Shown here piece by piece: positions 16,480 to 25,007 of a stretch of 64,000 bases of DNA. Each line of letters starts with the position of its first letter. Position 1 is the stretch's first letter. The DNA comes from Paralimibaculum aggregatum (GTDB lineage Bacteria; Pseudomonadota; Alphaproteobacteria; Rhodobacterales; Rhodobacteraceae). The position numbers and the translations under genes are program-made. The notes beneath the pieces were generated by a model. It saw only the letters and a program-made list of their open reading frames with translations, was not told where the DNA came from and did no database searches. Where the stretch lies: positions 1 to 64,000 of the forward strand of contig NZ_BSYI01000022.1 of assembly GCF_030270585.1 (NCBI RefSeq), in the 5' to 3' direction.

Positions 16480-17261
16480 CGCAGCCTCGAGGTGGTGGAG
16501 AGCATCTCGTCGGCCGCCTTCAGCACCTGGGAGTTCAGCTCGTAGCCGCGCTGGGCCTCGATCAGCTCGGTGATCTCCGCCACGACATCGACGCCGCTGT
16601 CCTCGAGATAGCCCTGGCGCAGCAGGCCGCGGCCGTCGACGCCGGGCTCGCCCGGGTTCGGCGCGCCGGAGGCCGCGGTCTCGCGGAACAGGTTGTCGCC
16701 GATCGCCTCGAGCCCCTTCTCGTTGATGAAGGCGGCCAGGGTCAGCTCGCCGATCTGCTGCACCTCGACCTGGTTCTCGAAGCGGGCGTAGACCGTGCCA
16801 TCGGCGTTGATGACGATCTCGCGCGCATCCTCGGGCAGCGTCACCGCGGGCACGATGGCATAGCCCTCCGAGGTCACCAGCTCGCCATCGGCCGAGACCT
16901 TGAGCGCGCCGTCCCGGGTATAGGCGCTCTCGCCGCTCGGCAGCTCGATCTCGAGATAGCCCTGCCCCTCGATGGCGATGTCGAGCTCGCCGCCGGTCTC
17001 GCGCGAGGCGCCCTGGCGGACCTCCATGGAGACCGCGGCCGGGCGCACGCCGAGGCCGAGCTGCACCCCCGAGGGCAGGATCTCGCCGCTCGCGGCGGTG
17101 ATCGCGCCGGGGGTGCGCAGCTGCTGGTAGTGCAGGTCGGCAAACTCGGCGCGCCGCGGGTCGAAGGCGGTCGTGCTCATGTTGGAGATGTTGTTGGCGG
17201 TGACGGTAACGCGCAGCTGCTGTGCGGCCATGCCGGTCGCGGCGATCTTGAGCGCTTGCAT
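16476..17261 (-). CDS. flgG: Distal rod protein FlgG
   Basis: FlgG makes the distal rod. The 261-residue protein matches family length and has MQALKIAATGMAAQQLRVTV, NNISNMSTTAFDPRRAEFAD in place of the common NNLANVSTTGFK stretch, the mid-region EGQGYLEIELPSGESAYTRD, and the C-terminal LIEAQRGYELNSQVLKAADE. The ATG at 17261 is preceded by AGAAGGAG. It follows flgF by 27 bp and overlaps flgA. Confidence 0.97.
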   Translation of the reverse strand: MQALKIAATGMAAQQLRVTVTANNISNMSTTAFDPRRAEFADLHYQQLRTPGAITAASGEILPSGVQLGLGVRPAAVSMEVRQGASRETGGELDIAIEGQGYLEIELPSGESAYTRDGALKVSADGELVTSEGYAIVPAVTLPEDAREIVINADGTVYARFENQVEVQQIGELTLAAFINEKGLEAIGDNLFRETAASGAPNPGEPGVDGRGLLRQGYLEDSGVDVVAEITELIEAQRGYELNSQVLKAADEMLSTTSRLR

Positions 17262-17288
17262 GCGGGAACTCCTTCTGGAACTGGCGGG

Positions 17289-18008
17289 TCAGACCGGCTG
17301 GCCGAGGCGGTCGATCGCCTCGCGGATGCGGTCGTCTTCATCCTGGATCAGCTGCTGCGCCTGCTCGTAGGCGCGGCTCACCTCGATCATCCGGGCGATC
17401 TCGAGCACCGGGTCGACATTCGAGCCCTCCAGCGCGCCCTGGCGGAGCTTCGGCGCCTCGACGGCGGTGATCGCCTCCGCCGGCACCAGGAAGCCGGTGT
17501 CGCCGGACCGGGTCAGCGCCTCCTGCGGGCCGGTGAAGATGCCGATGCGGGCCTGCTCCTGCCCGTCGACCGAGACGGTGCCGTCGGAGGCGATGGCGAT
17601 TTCGCCCTCTGGCGGCACGAAGACCGGCGCGAGCCCGGCGTCGAGCACCGTATCGCCGGCGCTGGTGACCAGCAGCCCCTCCTCCGAGCGCTGGAAGGCG
17701 CCGGCTCGGGTGAGCCGCAGGCCGAGCGGATCCTCGACCACGAAGAAGCCCTCGCCCTCGATCGCGATGTCGAGCGCACCGGCGGTGATGCTCTGGCGCC
17801 CCGGCCGGTCGCTGGCGAAGCGCGCGTCGAGATCGGCCATCGAGACGCTGTCGCCCCGCTCCGCCGCAACCACGTATTCCGAGAAGATCATGCCTTCGCG
17901 CCGGAAGCCCGGCGTGTCGAGATTGGCGATGTTGTTCGCGATCGTCGCCATCTCGGCCTTGAGGCCGCTTTGCCGGTTCACGGCGAGATAGTAGAAGCTG
18001 TCATCCAT
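17289..18008 (-). CDS. flgF: Proximal rod protein FlgF
   Basis: FlgF is a rod subunit between FlgB/C and FlgG. The frame is open far upstream, but the true start is the ATG at 18008 (MDDSFYYLAVNRQSG), giving 239 residues, the usual length. Family features include IANNIANLDTPGFRREGMIF, IEGEGFFVVEDPLGLRLTR, and the C-terminal helix ARMIEVSRAYEQAQQLIQ. Its start lies inside the last 8 bases of the upstream 797-residue gene, so the two are translationally linked. Confidence 0.95.
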   Translation of the reverse strand: MDDSFYYLAVNRQSGLKAEMATIANNIANLDTPGFRREGMIFSEYVVAAERGDSVSMADLDARFASDRPGRQSITAGALDIAIEGEGFFVVEDPLGLRLTRAGAFQRSEEGLLVTSAGDTVLDAGLAPVFVPPEGEIAIASDGTVSVDGQEQARIGIFTGPQEALTRSGDTGFLVPAEAITAVEAPKLRQGALEGSNVDPVLEIARMIEVSRAYEQAQQLIQDEDDRIREAIDRLGQPV

Positions 18009-20394
18009 CCGAGAGCATCTCCCTGATCGCGGCGGTTTCCTGGCGGAGCGCCTGGAGATAGCGCTCCACATCGGCGGTGGTCGGCGCCGGCGGGTCGCCG
18101 TCCCCGGCCGGCAGGGGCGCGCGGCCGGCGCGGCGGGTCGCGAGGGCGAGCCGGGCCCGGGTGCCGTCGTCCGGCGATGCCGCGGCGATGATCGCGAGCG
18201 CGTCGCTCGCCGTGCCCCAGTCCCCGGCCTGCCAGGCGAGCCGCGCGAGCGCCTCGGGCGAGCCGGCATCCGCGCCCCTGAGCGCGGCGAGCGCCTCGGC
18301 GGGCCGGCCCAGCGCCGCCAGCGCCGCCGCCTCGATCTCCGCCCGCGATGCATCCGCCGGCAGCTGCCGCGCGAGCCTGAGCGCATCGGCAGGGGCATCG
18401 GCGCCGAGATGGGCGCGGGCGAGCGCCCGGGCGAGCTCGGGATCGGCCAGATCGCCGGTCGAGAGCAGGGCCTCGCCGCGCGCCGGCAGCCCGATCGCGC
18501 CATAGGAGCGCGCCAGCGCGGTCCGGAAACCCGGCTCGGCAAGCGCCGCGGCGTAGCGTTCGGGATGCCGGGCATGCAGCAGCGCGAGCGGCATGTCCTC
18601 CGCATTGTCCGGAACGGTTTCGGCGAGCTGCGCCACGGCGGCGGCATGGCCGGTCTCGCCCAGGCTGCCGTCGTCGCGCCCGAGCGCCAGGAGGTCCAGC
18701 GCGGCGGTGCGGCCGAGGGCCAGGGCCTGCAGCCTCGCTTCGGCCACGAGCGCCCTGGCGCCGGCCGCGCTGCCGCGCTCGATGAAGGCGAGCGCGCCGA
18801 GATCGAGCCTGAGACGGTGGGTGTTGGCCGGGTCTCCGCCCTCGGCCGGCGGCAGCTCGCCGGCGGTTATCATCTCCGCGAGCAGGAGCAGCCCTTCGGC
18901 GGCCTCCGGGCCACCCGCCGCCCAGAGCCGGCGCAGCTCCCGCAGCGCGGCGTCGGTCTCGCCGGACTGGCGGAACAGCCGGGCATCGAGAAGCCGCCGG
19001 GCCGCGCCGGGGCGCCGGCCGGCGCGGTCGCCCCGGCGGGCGAGGCTGCGATAGGCGCGGGCGGCGGCCCAGTCCTCCGCGCCGGCGGCAGCGAGCCCGA
19101 GGCGGACCGCGAGGTGACCGCGCAGGGGATCGGGAAGCGCCTCGAGCGCGGCAAGGCGCTCCGCCTCGCCGGACGAGGACAGGCGCGCCGGTGCCGGCCC
19201 GGGGGCTGCCGCCGCGAGCGCCTGCCAGAGGCGGTGCGGGCCGGGGCAGTTTCGGGCAAGCGGGCTGCCGGCGGACTGGGGCAGCCCGTCGATCGCGCGC
19301 GCAAGCGCCGCGAGCAGCAGCGCCTCGTCGCGAATTTCCGGCCCGGCCCCGGGCGCCGGGCCGAAGTTCGCCAGAACCGTCAGCGCCTCGGCGCCGAGCT
19401 CATGGGCGATGTAGAACCGGGCCAGGCGAAAGGCCGCGGCGGGATCGGGCCGGTCGAACTCGCCGAGCAGCCCGGAATTGAGCGCCGCGAGGGCATCGAT
19501 GAAGTCGCTTCCCTGGACCGGCTGCGGGAGGGCGAAGGCCGCGGCCGTCGGGCAGTCGCGCCGGCCGGTCGCCTGATGCGCGCGGCTGGCCGGGCCGGGC
19601 CGGTCGGCGGCTGCGACGGGCGGGGCGGGTGACGGGCTCTCGCGTCCCCGGTCCGCGAGGGACATCTCCGGCGCGCCGGGCTCCCCATCCGCCGCCGGCT
19701 CCGGTGGCGGCGCGGTACCGGCCGGTTCCGCGCCCGGCGGATCATCGCGGCGGTCCGCAGCGCCCGGGTCCGGTGCCGGGGTCTCCGGCGCCGCCGGCCG
19801 GTCCGCCGTGCCGTTCCGCCCGGGAAGCTGCCCGTCGAGCGTGATCAGCCCGGCCGCGGCGGCGCGCTCGAGCTGGGCGACCAGCCGGTCCCGCGTCGCC
19901 GCGAGATCGTCGGGGATCGGTGCCTGCCGTTGCCGGATCGGCGCCTCTGCCGCCGGGTCGAGGCGCGGCACCGGGTGCGGCGCGCGGATCGGCGCCGGCC
20001 CCCGGGCCCGCAGCGCCGGCCCGGGGGGCAGCGCGGGGCCGATGATGTCGATGGCGAGCCGGGCCTCCCGATCTCCGGTGAGCGCCACGCCGCAGGCGCA
20101 GGCGAGATCGAGGCGCAGCACCGTGTCGCCCGCCGCCAGCGCGGTCTCGGCGCCGGCGAGCCGCGCCGCCCAGTCGGGGCCGAGCCGGTCCAGCGCCGCC
20201 AGGTCGATGTCTAGCGCGGTGCCGGGAAAGCGGATCTCCACCTGCCGCCCCTTCTGCCCGAGCACCCAGCCGCCCTCCGGCCAGTGCGCCAGCGTGAGCC
20301 TGGCCGGACCCGACGGGTCGGGCAGGAGCGCGGTCTCCACCGGCTGCGCGCCGGCCGCCGAGGCGATCAGGAGGAGGCCCGCGAGCAGGCGCAT
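18001..20394 (-). CDS. Large secreted TPR-like protein of the flagellar motor operon
   Basis: No family was recognised with confidence. The 797-residue protein has a signal peptide (residues 1-17, ending AGAQ). A beta-rich N-terminal domain follows to about residue 150, with a Cys pair in LACACGVALTG near residue 98 that could form a disulfide. A Pro/Ala/Gly-rich linker runs to about residue 300. The rest is a long helical repeat region resembling tetratricopeptides (for example FRLARFYIAHELGAEALTVL and LARSYGAIGLPARGEALL). It starts on the last base of motA and overlaps flgF by 8 bp. Position beside motA and motE suggests a periplasmic motor-accessory or MotC-like role, which is inference only. 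Confidence 0.75.
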   Translation of the reverse strand: MRLLAGLLLIASAAGAQPVETALLPDPSGPARLTLAHWPEGGWVLGQKGRQVEIRFPGTALDIDLAALDRLGPDWAARLAGAETALAAGDTVLRLDLACACGVALTGDREARLAIDIIGPALPPGPALRARGPAPIRAPHPVPRLDPAAEAPIRQRQAPIPDDLAATRDRLVAQLERAAAAGLITLDGQLPGRNGTADRPAAPETPAPDPGAADRRDDPPGAEPAGTAPPPEPAADGEPGAPEMSLADRGRESPSPAPPVAAADRPGPASRAHQATGRRDCPTAAAFALPQPVQGSDFIDALAALNSGLLGEFDRPDPAAAFRLARFYIAHELGAEALTVLANFGPAPGAGPEIRDEALLLAALARAIDGLPQSAGSPLARNCPGPHRLWQALAAAAPGPAPARLSSSGEAERLAALEALPDPLRGHLAVRLGLAAAGAEDWAAARAYRSLARRGDRAGRRPGAARRLLDARLFRQSGETDAALRELRRLWAAGGPEAAEGLLLLAEMITAGELPPAEGGDPANTHRLRLDLGALAFIERGSAAGARALVAEARLQALALGRTAALDLLALGRDDGSLGETGHAAAVAQLAETVPDNAEDMPLALLHARHPERYAAALAEPGFRTALARSYGAIGLPARGEALLSTGDLADPELARALARAHLGADAPADALRLARQLPADASRAEIEAAALAALGRPAEALAALRGADAGSPEALARLAWQAGDWGTASDALAIIAAASPDDGTRARLALATRRAGRAPLPAGDGDPPAPTTADVERYLQALRQETAAIREMLSDG

Positions 20395-21260
20395 CAGGCG
20401 GCCTCCGGGACCGATTTCAGCGCGGTCTCGAGCTCGTCGAAGCTCGGGCGCATCGCCTTCGGCAGGTTCTGCCGCGCCACCTCCACGCAGATCTGCGGGC
20501 TGTGCCGGTGCAGGTTGGCGACCAGCGTGTCGCGGATCAGCTCGTAGAACTTGTGGTCCGCCTCGGCCAGTGCCTTCACCTTGCTCGCGAACGGGCCGAC
20601 GAGGCCATAGGAGAGAAACACCCCGAGGAAGGTGCCGACCAGCGCGCCGCCGATCAGCTTGCCGAGCACCTCGGGCGGCTGGTCGATCGCCGACATCGTC
20701 TTGATGACGCCGAGCACCGCGGCGACGATGCCGAGCGCCGGCAGCCCGTCGGCCATCACCTGCAGCGCATGGGCCGAGTGCAGGTTGTGGTGCAGCCGGC
20801 CGTCGAGCTGCTTTTCCAGCATGTCCTCGAGCTGGTGCGGATCGTCGTAGTTCATCATGCTCATGCGGATGGTGTCGCAGATCATGTCGACCGCGCCCCT
20901 GTCGGCGAGGATCCTCGGATAGGCCTGGAAGACCGGGCTCTCCTCCGGCGCCTCGACATGCGCCTCGATCGCCACCGGGTCGCGGCGGGCGATTCGCACC
21001 AGCGTGAAGAGCAGGCAGAGCAGGTCCTGATAGTCCTCGCGCTTCCAGCTGGCGCCCTTGAAGACCCGGCCGAGATCCTTGAGCGTGTGCCTGATCGTCG
21101 GCCCGTCATTGCCGATCACGAAGGCGCCGGTGGCGGCGCCGCCGATCATCATGAACTCGAAGGGCAGCGCCTGGAGGATGATCGCGAGCTTGCCGCCCGC
21201 CGCGAGATAGCCGCCGAAGACCATCACGATGACGACGATGATGCCGATGATGCTGCCCAT
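20394..21260 (-). CDS. motA: Flagellar motor stator protein MotA
   Basis: MotA is the inner-membrane stator subunit that, with MotB, couples ion flow to rotation. I place the start at the ATG at 21260 (MGSIIGIIVVIVMVFGG), giving 288 residues as expected; the frame is open farther upstream. Four membrane segments are visible, with the conserved prolines in DGLPALGIVAAVLGVIK and LSYGLVGPFASK that face the ion channel and rotor. The cytoplasmic loop carries charged torque residues around VRIARRDPVAIEAHVE. No motB is adjacent; the next gene downstream is the 797-residue protein. Confidence 0.96.
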   Translation of the reverse strand: MGSIIGIIVVIVMVFGGYLAAGGKLAIILQALPFEFMMIGGAATGAFVIGNDGPTIRHTLKDLGRVFKGASWKREDYQDLLCLLFTLVRIARRDPVAIEAHVEAPEESPVFQAYPRILADRGAVDMICDTIRMSMMNYDDPHQLEDMLEKQLDGRLHHNLHSAHALQVMADGLPALGIVAAVLGVIKTMSAIDQPPEVLGKLIGGALVGTFLGVFLSYGLVGPFASKVKALAEADHKFYELIRDTLVANLHRHSPQICVEVARQNLPKAMRPSFDELETALKSVPEAA

Positions 21261-21342
21261 GGACGCCGCCTGCTCCCGCTTCTGCCGATCGCACCGGTCC
21301 TCGATAGCCCGGGTACGCTTAATGGAAGGTTGAGGACGCCGC

Positions 21343-21972
21343 TCAGCGCGGCGCGGGCGGGCCGGATCCGGCGGCCCCGAGAGTGCCGTCCTCGCCGCGG
21401 CCGACATTGCGCCCGGCCAGCAGGATGCTCACCGCGAAGGCCTTCTCCGCCGCCATGTTGGCGAGGATCAGCGCCGCCTGCTGCGACTCCATGCGGCCGA
21501 GGAAGCCGGCGGCGAAGGAGGGCGGCATCTGGTCGAAGATCTCCGCCGCGTTCTTCGGCTTCATCTGCGCATACATCTCGGCGAGATGGCGCACGTCGCG
21601 CCCGGCCGCGTCGTCGACGAGCACCGCGGTCTCCTCGAGCCGGCGCTGCGCCGCCTCGAGCTCCTTCAGCCGCTGCTCGAGCCGCGCCTCCATGGCCTCG
21701 ATCACCTGCGCCCGGTCGGCCAGCGCGGTTTCGCGGGCGCGCACCGCGTCGCGCCGGGCCTTCAGCTCGGCGATCAGGGCGGGGGCATCGGCCGGTGCAT
21801 CGGGTTCTGCCGCAGGGGCCTCGCGCTCTGCCCGCAGGGGGAGCTGGCGGCCGAACCCGTCCTCGACCGGCAGCGCGGCGACGACATCGCCGGCGCGCAG
21901 CAGCGCCGAGGCGAGAAATCCCATGGCGAGGGTCGCCAGCGCGCCGGAGGAGCGGATCCGCGACGGTGTCAC
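21343..21972 (-). CDS. motE: MotE-family protein (MgtE-N-like domain)
   Basis: This 209-residue protein has an N-terminal hydrophobic segment (signal or anchor, about residues 8-30), a long coiled coil (about 62-125) and a C-terminal MgtE-N-like domain, AEMYAQMKPKNAAEIFDQMP then AAGFLGRMESQQAALILANM. This is the arrangement of MotE, which in Sinorhizobium is a chaperone for the periplasmic motor protein MotC. Its start overlaps the DUF6468-like gene by 4 bp, and motA follows after 82 bp. The position supports a motor role; whether a MotC counterpart exists here is discussed in the findings. Confidence 0.85.
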   Translation of the reverse strand: MTPSRIRSSGALATLAMGFLASALLRAGDVVAALPVEDGFGRQLPLRAEREAPAAEPDAPADAPALIAELKARRDAVRARETALADRAQVIEAMEARLEQRLKELEAAQRRLEETAVLVDDAAGRDVRHLAEMYAQMKPKNAAEIFDQMPPSFAAGFLGRMESQQAALILANMAAEKAFAVSILLAGRNVGRGEDGTLGAAGSGPPAPR

Positions 21973-22694
21973 AGGCTCATCCTCTCGACCCGCAGGGGCG
22001 AACCACCGGCCCGCGGGGCGGGCCGGGCAGGCACCGGCTCGGCCCGGGGCATCGTCTCGTCAACCTCGGCGGCGGCGCCTTCGGCCTCCGGCGGATCGGC
22101 CGCGCCCGCGATCCCGGGCGCGGGCTGCGCCGGATCGGGTTCGGCCGCGGCCTGGCCGGCCATCGGCTCCGCCGGACCGCTCGCGCCGCTGGGCGAAACC
22201 ACCGGTTGCCAGGGCTCGGCCTGGTCGGCACCGAAGAGGTCGCTGACCTCCCAGTCCTCCAGCTCCTCGGGGGTCGGCGGGCGCTTCCGCTCCGCCGCGG
22301 CGTCGGCTCCGGCGTCATCGGCGGGCTCGTCTGCCGGCCGCGCCGGCTGGCCGGCCGACGGCATGCCTGCCAGCATCTCCTCGAGCGAGGCCTGGGCCGC
22401 CAGCGCCCGGCTGCGCAGGGCGGTGAGCGCCGCGCGCTCGGTCTTCGCCGCCTCGATGTCGCGGGCCATCGCCTCCTTCTCGTTGCGCAGCGCGGCCCGC
22501 GCCTCCGCCACGCCGCGCCGCGTCTCGGCGAGACCCGAGCGGGTCTCCTCGAGCGCGGCGTTGAGCGCCTTGATCTGGCCGCCGATCCCCGCCTCGGCAT
22601 CGGTGAGCCGCCGCAGCCTGCGGCTCAGCACCAGACAATAGACCGCCGCGGCGAGCGCCGTCGCGATCAACAGACCATCGGCCACCAATTGCAT
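21969..22694 (-). CDS. DUF6468-like membrane-anchored coiled-coil protein
   Basis: The 241-residue protein has one N-terminal membrane helix (about residues 3-24) followed by RRLRRLTDAEAGIGGQIKAL and a coiled coil to about residue 120. A long acidic Pro/Ala/Glu-rich tail makes up the rest. The anchor plus basic helix resembles the DUF6468 proteins that sit between fliL and other flagellar genes in alphaproteobacteria. Function is unknown to me. It lies 9 bp after fliL and overlaps motE. Confidence 0.7.
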   Translation of the reverse strand: MQLVADGLLIATALAAAVYCLVLSRRLRRLTDAEAGIGGQIKALNAALEETRSGLAETRRGVAEARAALRNEKEAMARDIEAAKTERAALTALRSRALAAQASLEEMLAGMPSAGQPARPADEPADDAGADAAAERKRPPTPEELEDWEVSDLFGADQAEPWQPVVSPSGASGPAEPMAGQAAAEPDPAQPAPGIAGAADPPEAEGAAAEVDETMPRAEPVPARPAPRAGGSPLRVERMSL

Positions 22695-22703
22695 CGCCGT
22701 CTC

Positions 22704-23237
22704 CTAGTTCAGCACGAATTCCTGGATGAGCACGTCGCGGACCGCGCCCGGCGGCGCGACCAGCTGGACGCGCCGGAGCATCTGCGCCCGCAGCCGCGCC
22801 ATCGAGCGCGGCCGCTCGAGCATCGCCGGCTCGACCGCGCGCATGAAGGTGTTGAGCACATCGGCGATTCGCGGGCGGAGCTGGCTCACGGCATCGGCCA
22901 GGGCCGGATCCGCCTCGATCTGCACCGAGAGCTTGAGATGCCGCGCCGCCGCCTCCGGCGCGAGCGAGATCACCATGGGCTCGAGCGGCACGAAGGCCGG
23001 CAGCGCCCCGGCCACCAGCTCGGCCTCGATCGGATCCGGGCCCGCGGCCTCGCCCGCCGCTGCCGCCGGGCCTTCCGGCGGTGGCTGGCCGAACGGCAGT
23101 GGCACCAGGCCGGCATAGACGCCATAGAAGGCGCCGCCGCCCAGCAGCACCGCCACCGGCAGGGCGATCAGCAGGGTCTTCCCGCCCTTCCTGGGCCTTT
23201 CGGGCGCGGCTTCGTCAGGGCCCGCTGCATCGGTCAT
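22704..23237 (-). CDS. fliL: Flagellar basal-body protein FliL
   Basis: FliL is a single-pass inner-membrane protein surrounding the stator and aiding torque and stability. The 177-residue protein has a short basic cytoplasmic start, a membrane helix (about residues 21-43), and a periplasmic domain with FVPLEPMVISLAPEAAARHL, LRPRIADVLNTFMRAVE and the C-terminal PPGAVRDVLIQEFVLN, all family-typical. It is the first gene of the minus-strand motor/rod operon and is divergent from fliF across 141 bp. Confidence 0.93.
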   Translation of the reverse strand: MTDAAGPDEAAPERPRKGGKTLLIALPVAVLLGGGAFYGVYAGLVPLPFGQPPPEGPAAAAGEAAGPDPIEAELVAGALPAFVPLEPMVISLAPEAAARHLKLSVQIEADPALADAVSQLRPRIADVLNTFMRAVEPAMLERPRSMARLRAQMLRRVQLVAPPGAVRDVLIQEFVLN

Positions 23238-23378
23238 GGCTCGTGCTCCGCGATCGCTTCTGTTCGCAGTCCTGCCCTAACCCGATTTCCCTAAACCCAT
23301 TCTTAAGGCTCGCCGGCGCAGTCTCGTCTCGCAAGCAGAAGAAGCTGGGAGCAGGCACCGCCCGCGGTGTGATTCAGA
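23238..23378. promoter_or_regulatory. Divergent intergenic region between fliL and fliF
   Basis: These 141 bp separate two long divergent flagellar operons and should hold both promoters. The centre is the least GC-rich part (CCCTAAACCCATTCTTAAGG). A purine-rich stretch AGCAGAAGAAGCTGGGAGC lies upstream of fliF. I did not recognise a definite sigma-factor motif. Confidence 0.4.
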
Positions 23379-25007
23379 ATGGATCAGTTGCTGAAGACAT
23401 GGCGTGCGCTCGACCTGCGCCGCCGGTTCGTCCTCGTCGGCGCCGGGGTGCTCAGTCTCGTCGCCGTGCTGTCGCTGGCACAGCTCGCCACGCGGCCGGC
23501 CATGGCGCTGCTCTACAGCGGCCTCGATCCGGCGACGGCGGGCGAGGTCGTCGGCCGGCTCGAGCAGCTGGCCGTGGTCTCCGAGGTGCGGGGCGACGCG
23601 ATCTACGTGGCCGAGGGCGCGCGCGACCGGGTGCGCCTCTCGCTGGCCCGCGAGGGGCTGCCGCGCCAGGGCCAGGCGGGCTACGAGCTGCTCGATTCGC
23701 TCTCCGGCTTCTCGGCGACGGCGGACATGTTCAACGCCGCCTTCTGGCGCGCCAAGGAGGGCGAGCTCGCCCGGACCATCCTTGCCGCCCCCGGCGTGCG
23801 CGCGGCGCGGGTGCATATCGCGGTGCCGAGCCGGCGGCCCTTCGCGCGCGAGAGCGCGCCGCCCACGGCGTCGGTCACCGTCACCATGGCGGGCGGCGCG
23901 CTGACCCAGGCCCAGGCGCGCGCCATGCGCTATCTCGTGGCGCTCTCGGTGCCCAATCTCGCGCCGGAGCAGGTCGCGGTGATCGACAGCCGTGCCGGCA
24001 TCGTGCTCGCGCCCGGATCGGAGGACGGCGCCAAGGACGGCGACACCGCCGCGGCCGAGCGCGAGACCCGCCTCAAGGCCGAGATCGAGCAGCTGATCGC
24101 CGCCCGCGTCGGCCGCGACCGGGCGCGCGTCAGCGTGACGGTGGAGACCGACCGCGAGGCCGAGACCGTGGTCGAGACGGTGATCGACCCCGAGAGCCAG
24201 GTGACCCTGAGCCTCGACAACGAGGAGCTCACCGATACCAGCCAGGGCGCGGCGGGCAATGTCACGGTGGCGAGCAACCTGCCGGCGGGCGATGCCGAGG
24301 CCGGCGCCCAGCGCCAGAGCGCGCGCTCGGAGACGCGCGAGCGTGTCAACTACGACTATTCCGAGCTGCGCCGCGAGCGGGTGCGCCAGGCCGGTGCGAT
24401 CCGGCGGATCAGCGTCGCGGTGCTGGTCGACGGCATCGTCTCGGAGGGCGAAGGCGGCGCGCCGGTCTGGGCCGCGCGGCCCGAGGAGGAGCTCGAGGTG
24501 CTGCGCGGGCTGGTGCGCGCGGCGATCGGCTACGACGCCGAGCGCGGCGACATCGTCACCGTCGAGAGCATGGCGTTCCAGCCCGATGCCACGCCCGGCG
24601 AGCTGGTCGAGGCCAGCCCGGTGCTGCGCTTCTTCGACCGCAACGCTCTCACCCTGGTGCAGATCGCCGTGCTGGCGGCGGTGGCGGTGGTGCTCGGGCT
24701 CACCGTTGTGCGCCCGGTGCTGACCCGCCAGCCGGTGCCGGAGGAGGAGATGCTCACGGTCAACCCGGATGGCAGCCCGGCTGGCAATGCGGTGGCCCTC
24801 GGCAGGCCGGAGAGCGGTGCGCTGACCGCGGCCGGCGCGCTTGCCGGCGGCCTGTCCGGCAGCGCCGAGGCGGATGGCCCGGCATCCGGCGAGGTGCCCG
24901 AGCTCAGCCCGGTGGAGAACCTGCGCCTCGCCGTGGCGGAGAACCAGGAGCAGACCCTCGCCATGCTGAAGGACTGGCTGAGCAGCACCGACGAGGAGGC
25001 CGCCTGA
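23379..25007 (+). CDS. fliF: Flagellar MS-ring protein FliF
   Basis: FliF builds the inner-membrane MS ring that houses the export gate. The 542-residue protein has two membrane helices (about residues 19-38 and 426-446) flanking the periplasmic ring-building motifs. These include LLYSGLDPATAGEVVGRLE, AREGLPRQGQAGYELLDS and ARVHIAVPSRRPF. The C-terminal tail ENLRLAVAENQEQTLAMLKD is the FliG-binding part. It heads the plus-strand operon fliF-fliH-fliN-fliP-fliG; its stop overlaps the next start as TGATG. Confidence 0.97.
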   Translation: MDQLLKTWRALDLRRRFVLVGAGVLSLVAVLSLAQLATRPAMALLYSGLDPATAGEVVGRLEQLAVVSEVRGDAIYVAEGARDRVRLSLAREGLPRQGQAGYELLDSLSGFSATADMFNAAFWRAKEGELARTILAAPGVRAARVHIAVPSRRPFARESAPPTASVTVTMAGGALTQAQARAMRYLVALSVPNLAPEQVAVIDSRAGIVLAPGSEDGAKDGDTAAAERETRLKAEIEQLIAARVGRDRARVSVTVETDREAETVVETVIDPESQVTLSLDNEELTDTSQGAAGNVTVASNLPAGDAEAGAQRQSARSETRERVNYDYSELRRERVRQAGAIRRISVAVLVDGIVSEGEGGAPVWAARPEEELEVLRGLVRAAIGYDAERGDIVTVESMAFQPDATPGELVEASPVLRFFDRNALTLVQIAVLAAVAVVLGLTVVRPVLTRQPVPEEEMLTVNPDGSPAGNAVALGRPESGALTAAGALAGGLSGSAEADGPASGEVPELSPVENLRLAVAENQEQTLAMLKDWLSSTDEEAA

